A DNA stretch of 9,877 bases from Actinomycetales bacterium (lineage in GTDB: Bacteria > Actinomycetota > Actinomycetes > Actinomycetales > Beutenbergiaceae). This document shows, piece after piece, positions 6,987 through 9,877 of the stretch (position 1 is the first letter of the stretch; each line of letters begins with the position of its first letter). Below the pieces are notes generated by a model that saw only the letters and a list, made by a program, of their open reading frames with translations, did not search any database and had not been told where the DNA came from. The DNA is taken from NCBI GenBank assembly GCA_016649925.1, contig JAENWO010000069.1, positions 1 to 9,877 on the forward strand, in the 5' to 3' direction. Made by a program: the position numbers and the translations under genes.

Positions 6987-7005
6987 GAAGGTGAGCCTTA
7001 GTGGA
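6987..7005. promoter_or_regulatory. Possible DtxR/IdeR-type iron box (partial match)
   Basis: On the minus strand the 19-mer TCCACTAAGGCTCACCTTC shares the run GGCTCACCT with the Streptomyces iron box TTAGGTTAGGCTCACCTAA, about 12 of 19 positions overall. It contains the small inverted repeat AAGG-TGAG-CCTT (6988-6999). One half-site is good and the other poor. It lies about 20 nt upstream of the SufR operator on the suf side, so iron control of suf in addition to SufR is conceivable. This is a weak candidate. Confidence 0.3.
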
Positions 7006-7060
7006 CCCTTTCGGGCCCCGTGCCCCGTGCCCGGACCGCCACCTCGCGCGTCTACCGATG

Positions 7061-7109
7061 GATCTCTCGTCGATCTGGTCGCGCTGAGCGACCAGATCGA
7101 CGAGAGATC
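7061..7109. repeat. Perfect 22-bp inverted repeat with 5-nt loop
   Basis: The left arm, 7061-7082, begins GATCTCTCGTCG and ends TGGTCGC. It is exactly complementary to the right arm 7088-7109, with the loop GCTGA (7083-7087). Outside it, ACCGAT (7054-7059) and ATCGGT (7107-7112) are also complementary, giving an alternative longer pairing with a bulge. Either RNA strand would form a very stable hairpin. There is no T tract on either side, so it is not a typical intrinsic terminator. It could be a REP/MITE-like palindromic element, a protein-binding site or a structural RNA element. I cannot tell which from one copy. Confidence 0.9.
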
Positions 7110-7178
7110 GGTCCAGTTCCCGTCGAGCGGCCGGGTTCGACCGGATCCTCGCGGCGCTGGCGCACCCGTGCGGCCGCC

Positions 7179-7184
7179 TAGTCT
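7179..7184 (+). promoter_or_regulatory. Candidate -10 element for leaderless transcription of the ABC exporter
   Basis: TAGTCT fits the actinobacterial TANNNT -10 pattern and lies 7 nt (GGGGCCC) before the GTG at 7192. This is the spacing expected when transcription starts on the start codon itself. No Shine-Dalgarno sequence suited to this GTG is present, and there is no clear -35 hexamer, which is common for such promoters. Confidence 0.5.
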
Positions 7185-7191
7185 GGGGCCC

Positions 7192-8088
7192 GTGCCCGTC
7201 CCCAGCAGCCCCGATCAGTGGTGCGTCGCTCTCGACGGCGTGACGAAGAGCTTCGGCTCCACGCACGCCCTCGACTCGCTCACCCTGCGCGCCCGCCGGG
7301 GAGCGATCACCGCTGTCCTCGGACCCAACGGGGCCGGCAAGACGACGATGATGGAGATCTGCGAGGGACTCCAACGGGCCGACGGCGGCCGCGTGCGGGT
7401 GCTCGGCATGGACCCTGCGAGCGACGCGGTCCACCTGCGCCCTCGCGTGGGCGTCATGGTGCAGGACGGCGGCCTGCCCGTGATGGCCCTGGCGCTGGAG
7501 CTGCTCGAGCACGTGTCCCGCATGTACGCGCGGCCCCGCGACGTCGGCGAGCTGGCCGACTCCCTGGGGCTGCACGCGTTCGCGCGGACGTCGGTGCGAC
7601 GGCTCTCCGGCGGCCAGCGGCAGCGCCTGGCCCTGGCGATCGCGCTCGTGGGTCGGCCCGACCTCGTGTTCCTCGACGAGCCGAGCGCGGGGCTGGACCC
7701 GCAGTCCCGACTGGCCGTGTGGGAGCTCGTCGAGGGCCTGCGTCAGGACGGGGTCAGCGTCGTGCTCAGCACCCACCTGATGGACGAGGCCTCTCACCTG
7801 GCCGACCACGTCGTGATCATCGACCACGGAGTCCTGATCGCCGAGGGCACGGTCGCCGGGCTGACGGCCCCGGCTGCCAGCGGTCGTGTGCGGCCCGCGG
7901 CGCCGTCAGGCACAACGCCGTCGGCCGTGACGCTGCGCGGCGAGCTCACCCCCGAGGCGCTGGGCTCACTGCACGAGTGGGCGCGCGAGCACGGCCTGGC
8001 CGTCGACGCGACGCCTGCCACGAACGAGCCCGCACCGCGGACCCTGGAGGACGTCTTCCTCGACCTCACCGGACGGAGCCTGCGATGA
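7192..8088 (+). CDS. ABC-2 type exporter, ATP-binding subunit
   Basis: This 298-residue single-domain ABC ATPase drives the adjacent membrane permease. Motifs: Walker A GPNGAGKTT at residues 44-52, Q-loop Gln91, signature LSGGQ at 138-142, Walker B LVFLDEPSAGLDP at 158-170, switch His195, and a C-terminal TLEDVFLDLTGRSLR typical of drug/antibiotic-type (DrrA/CcmA-like) ATPases. Between about residues 226 and 282 lies an Ala/Pro-rich accessory stretch. The start is GTG at 7192, preceded by a TANNNT hexamer. GTG at 7168 is an in-frame alternative adding eight residues. The stop overlaps the permease start (ATGA). The order ATPase, permease, ctaA next to suf is also seen around ctaA in mycobacteria, where the substrate is unknown. 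I make no substrate call. Confidence 0.92.
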   Translation: MPVPSSPDQWCVALDGVTKSFGSTHALDSLTLRARRGAITAVLGPNGAGKTTMMEICEGLQRADGGRVRVLGMDPASDAVHLRPRVGVMVQDGGLPVMALALELLEHVSRMYARPRDVGELADSLGLHAFARTSVRRLSGGQRQRLALAIALVGRPDLVFLDEPSAGLDPQSRLAVWELVEGLRQDGVSVVLSTHLMDEASHLADHVVIIDHGVLIAEGTVAGLTAPAASGRVRPAAPSGTTPSAVTLRGELTPEALGSLHEWAREHGLAVDATPATNEPAPRTLEDVFLDLTGRSLR

Positions 8089-8864
8089 CCATGCCCCACA
8101 CCGGGCCTGCCGAGGTCCCCGCCGTGCACGCGGGCGGCGCTCCCCCGGCGCGCCGGATCCTCGCCCACGCATCGTTCGAGCTGCGGACCGTGCTGCGCAA
8201 CGGCGAGCAGCTCCTGCTCACCCTCATCCTGCCTGCGCTGTTCCTCGTGGTCCTGGCCCGGACCGAGCTCATCCGGCTCGACGTGGGCGGCGCCGCCCGC
8301 ATCGACGTGGTCGCCCCCGGCATCCTCGCGCTGGCGGTCATGTCGAGCGCCTTCACCTCCCAGGCGATCTCGACGGGCTTCGACCGGCGCTCCGGGGCCC
8401 TGCGGATGCTCGCCACCACCCCTCTCGGCCGCGGAGGGCTCCTCGGCGGCAAGATCCTCGGTGTGCTCGCCATGCAGGCCGTCCAGGTGCTCGTGCTGGG
8501 TGCCCTGGCCTTCGTGCTCGGCTGGCGCCCAGCTCTCTGGGGCGTGCCCCTGGCCCTGCTCGCGGTGCTGCTCGGCACGGCCGCCTTCACCGCCCTGGCG
8601 CTGCTCCTCGCCGGCACCCTGCGCGCCGAGGCCGTCCTCGCCGGGGCGAACCTCCTCTGGGTGCTGCTCGTCATCGGTGGCGGCATCGTCCTGCCGGCCG
8701 GCGGGTGGACGCGGTACCTGCCCTCCGGCGCGCTCGGGGAGGCCATGCGTCAGTCCCTCCAGCACGGCGGCGCGAGCACGTCGGCGCTCCTCGCACTCGT
8801 TGTCCTGGCGGGCTGGGCGGCCGTGTTCGCAGCGGCCGCCGTCCGCTGGTTCCGGTGGCACTGA
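8085..8864 (+). CDS. ABC-2 type exporter, membrane permease subunit
   Basis: This 259-residue integral membrane protein has about six hydrophobic segments (roughly residues 42-60, 76-96, 122-146, 150-177, 181-204 and 233-254). The cytoplasmic signature DRRSGALRMLATTPLGRGGL between segments two and three is characteristic of ABC-2 permeases. Length is normal for the family. The ATG at 8085 overlaps the ATPase stop by four bases and has GGAG 6 nt upstream. A second ATG sits two codons later. It should form the transmembrane pore with the ATPase encoded just before it. The substrate is unknown. The link to ctaA suggests, but does not show, a connection with heme or cytochrome oxidase biogenesis. 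Confidence 0.92.
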   Translation: MTMPHTGPAEVPAVHAGGAPPARRILAHASFELRTVLRNGEQLLLTLILPALFLVVLARTELIRLDVGGAARIDVVAPGILALAVMSSAFTSQAISTGFDRRSGALRMLATTPLGRGGLLGGKILGVLAMQAVQVLVLGALAFVLGWRPALWGVPLALLAVLLGTAAFTALALLLAGTLRAEAVLAGANLLWVLLVIGGGIVLPAGGWTRYLPSGALGEAMRQSLQHGGASTSALLALVVLAGWAAVFAAAAVRWFRWH

Positions 8865-8881
8865 CACCGCCGATCGCGCAC

Positions 8882-8887
8882 TACCGT
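8882..8887 (+). promoter_or_regulatory. Candidate -10 element for a leaderless ctaA transcript
   Basis: TACCGT fits TANNNT and lies 6 nt (GGAGGC) before the ctaA GTG at 8894. The GGAGG between them is only one base from the GTG, too close to serve as a normal ribosome binding site. A leaderless start is therefore a reasonable reading. ctaA could also be translated from the upstream exporter transcript, since the gap is only 29 nt. Confidence 0.4.
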
Positions 8888-8893
8888 GGAGGC

Positions 8894-9811
8894 GTGTCCC
8901 CCAGCACCCGTTCCCGCCTGAGCGGTGGGTCGATCCTCGCGAACCTCATCGGTCAGATCGTCATCATCGGCACCGGCGGCGCGGTCCGTCTGACCGGCTC
9001 CGGCCTCGGCTGCTCCACCTGGCCCGAGTGCGAGCCGGGCAATTTCACCCCGGTGTGGCACGAGGCGACCTCGATCCAACCGTTCGTCGAGTTCGGCAAC
9101 CGGACGGTCAGCGCCGTGCTCGTGGTCATCGCCCTCGCCGTCGCCGTGCTCGTGTGGACCCATCGGCCGTCGGCGGGTCCGGCCCGCTCGGACGCGTTCC
9201 GTCGGCTCGGCCTGGTCCCGCTCATCGGTGTGCTGATCCAGGCGGTCATCGGCGGGATCACCGTGCGCGCGAACCTGCACCCGGCGATCGTGGGCTCGCA
9301 CTTCCTCATCTCCGCCGCTCTCGTCTGGGTCTCGACGCTGCTGCTCCTGCGATGGCGGGAGGGCGATGGTGCGCCCGCCTCCGTCGTCGGACCGCGCCTT
9401 CGCGCACTCGGCACTGTGATCGCCGTCCTCGCCGTCGTCGTCGTCGTGCTCGGTGTGCTCGTCACGGGGTCGGGACCGCACTCCGGTGACTCGGAGGTCG
9501 GCTACCGCTTCGCCGTCGACCCCTACCTGACCGCCAAGGTCCACTCGGCGGGCGTGTGGTTGTTCGTGGCCTCCGTCATCGCTCTGCTCGTGGGCCTGCA
9601 CCGCACCCTGGACGACGGCGAGGGTCACGTCGTGCGCGCCCGACGCCGGACGTGGGTCCTGCTCGCGGTCACGTTCGCGCAGGGTCTGGTCGGCTACGTG
9701 CAGTTCTTCACCGGGTTGCCCGCGGCGCTCGTCGGCGTGCACCTGCTCGGCGCTGCGGCTCTCGTCGTGACGACGACTGCGGCGGTCCTCGGCCTCCGGG
9801 TCCGCCGGTAG
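8894..9811 (+). CDS. ctaA: Heme A synthase, COX15/CtaA family
   Basis: This 305-residue membrane enzyme oxidises heme O to heme A for aa3-type cytochrome c oxidase. About eight hydrophobic segments are visible in two similar halves (roughly residues 12-30, 70-90, 105-122, 130-153, 172-194, 215-236, 253-272 and 276-298). Family marks are GGAVRLTGSGLGCSTWPEC (28-46), VEFGNRTVS (65-73), NLHPAIVGSH (127-136), TGSGPHSGD (191-199), KVHSAGVWLF (215-224) and VGVHLLGA (280-287). His129/His136 and His217/His283 are candidate heme ligands. The Glu-x-x-His motif of the Bacillus enzyme reads Glu66-Phe-Gly-Asn69 here. The cysteine pair Cys40/Cys46 lies in the first extracytoplasmic loop. The GTG start is chosen because it gives the family N-terminus. 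It lies 29 nt after the permease stop. Confidence 0.95.
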   Translation: MSPSTRSRLSGGSILANLIGQIVIIGTGGAVRLTGSGLGCSTWPECEPGNFTPVWHEATSIQPFVEFGNRTVSAVLVVIALAVAVLVWTHRPSAGPARSDAFRRLGLVPLIGVLIQAVIGGITVRANLHPAIVGSHFLISAALVWVSTLLLLRWREGDGAPASVVGPRLRALGTVIAVLAVVVVVLGVLVTGSGPHSGDSEVGYRFAVDPYLTAKVHSAGVWLFVASVIALLVGLHRTLDDGEGHVVRARRRTWVLLAVTFAQGLVGYVQFFTGLPAALVGVHLLGAAALVVTTTAAVLGLRVRR

Positions 9812-9877
9812 ATCACTGCAGACGCGCCGCTCGCCGTCTCGGCCGCCACGCCCTGGCGGGCCGGTGGCTCAGCGCAC
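9812..9877. other. Region after ctaA, no supported gene
   Basis: These 66 nt follow the ctaA stop. Short GC-rich complementary stretches occur (for example GCCAC at 9854-9858 against a later GTGGC), but I see no clear terminator with a T tract. A minus-strand frame ending in TGA at 9814-9816 exists, but its codon use is poor. Confidence 0.5.

Larger units (their letters stand above)
6861..7191. other. 331-nt divergent intergenic region
   Basis: This non-coding stretch lies between sufR (minus) and the ABC exporter genes (plus). From left to right it holds the sufR leader and ribosome binding site (to about 6900), a SufR-type operator with a possible -35 box (6950-6966), a partial iron-box match (6987-7005), a GC-rich stretch with imperfect GGACCC/GGGCCC pairing and repeated CCCCGTG (about 7003-7035), a long perfect inverted repeat (7061-7109), and the -10-like hexamer of the exporter operon (7179-7184). 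Open frames crossing it on both strands are not convincing: in the inverted repeat they merely mirror each other. Confidence 0.8.

Noticed and set aside
7003..7035. GC-rich imperfect dyad GGACCC/GGGCCC and repeated CCCCGTG
   Set aside because: It is short and mismatched, without a T tract, and within the range expected in sequence of this GC content.
6958..7191. Possible 78-residue N-terminal extension of the ABC ATPase from a GTG at 6958
   Set aside because: It would start inside the SufR operator and run through the hairpin. The peptide has no domain, and the family N-terminus begins near the GTG at 7192.
6952..7827. Minus-strand open frame across the intergenic region into the ABC ATPase
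   Set aside because: It is antisense to the clear ABC ATPase. Its intergenic part only mirrors the plus-strand reading of the inverted repeat.
9814..9877. Possible C-terminal end of a convergent minus-strand gene (ending ...RRAARLQ, stop at 9814-9816)
   Set aside because: Only about 20 codons are visible, with several codons rare in this window (AGG, AGA, CGA), and there is no family resemblance. Convergent ctaB is a known neighbour in some actinobacteria, but these residues do not look like its C-terminus.
1..9877. CRISPR arrays, tRNA or rRNA genes, insertion sequences, phage or defence genes
   Set aside because: No regularly spaced repeats, tRNA-like folds, transposase frames or terminal repeats around genes were seen. 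Apart from the single hairpin in the intergenic region, the window looks like core chromosome.

Overview
The window is very GC-rich, with strong G/C preference at third codon positions, GTG starts, tightly overlapping genes and an actinobacterial-type suf locus (sufR first, sufU as last scaffold gene, a Rieske-type ferredoxin between sufD and sufC). This points to an actinomycete (Actinomycetota). The absence of an intein in sufB and the overall layout would fit a Micrococcales-like member, but genus-level placement cannot be supported from the sequence.

Layout: (1) Positions 1-62 hold what looks like the last codons of an unrecognised plus-strand gene, followed by a good rho-independent terminator (83-116). 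(2) Positions 147-6860, minus strand, carry one compact eight-gene operon for Fe-S cluster assembly, in transcription order sufR, sufB, sufD, a Rieske-type [2Fe-2S] ferredoxin gene, sufC, sufS, sufU and sufT. Junctions are overlaps or gaps of at most 22 nt. (3) Positions 6861-7191 form a 331-nt divergent intergenic region. It contains a perfect CAAC-N6-GTTG palindrome, the known SufR operator type, overlapping a possible -35 box. It also contains a partial match to the actinobacterial iron box and a striking perfect 22-bp inverted repeat with a 5-nt loop. (4) Positions 7192-9811, plus strand, carry an ABC-2 type exporter (ATPase plus permease, overlapping by ATGA) followed by ctaA/COX15 heme A synthase. 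The ATPase and ctaA both start with GTG placed 6-7 nt after a TANNNT hexamer, suggesting leaderless transcription. (5) The last 66 nt contain no gene I can support.

How the genes work together: SufS strips sulfur from cysteine and SufU, a zinc-dependent sulfurtransferase, carries it to the SufBCD scaffold, where SufC hydrolyses ATP. SufT is a maturation/transfer accessory factor. The Rieske protein is a conserved operon member in actinobacteria with no settled role. SufR, itself a predicted Fe-S protein, should repress the operon from the palindrome when clusters are plentiful. The divergent genes belong to cytochrome oxidase heme biosynthesis (CtaA) and an ABC exporter of unknown substrate that travels with ctaA in actinobacteria. 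The suf system is well known. The least explained item is the long hairpin between the divergent transcription units.
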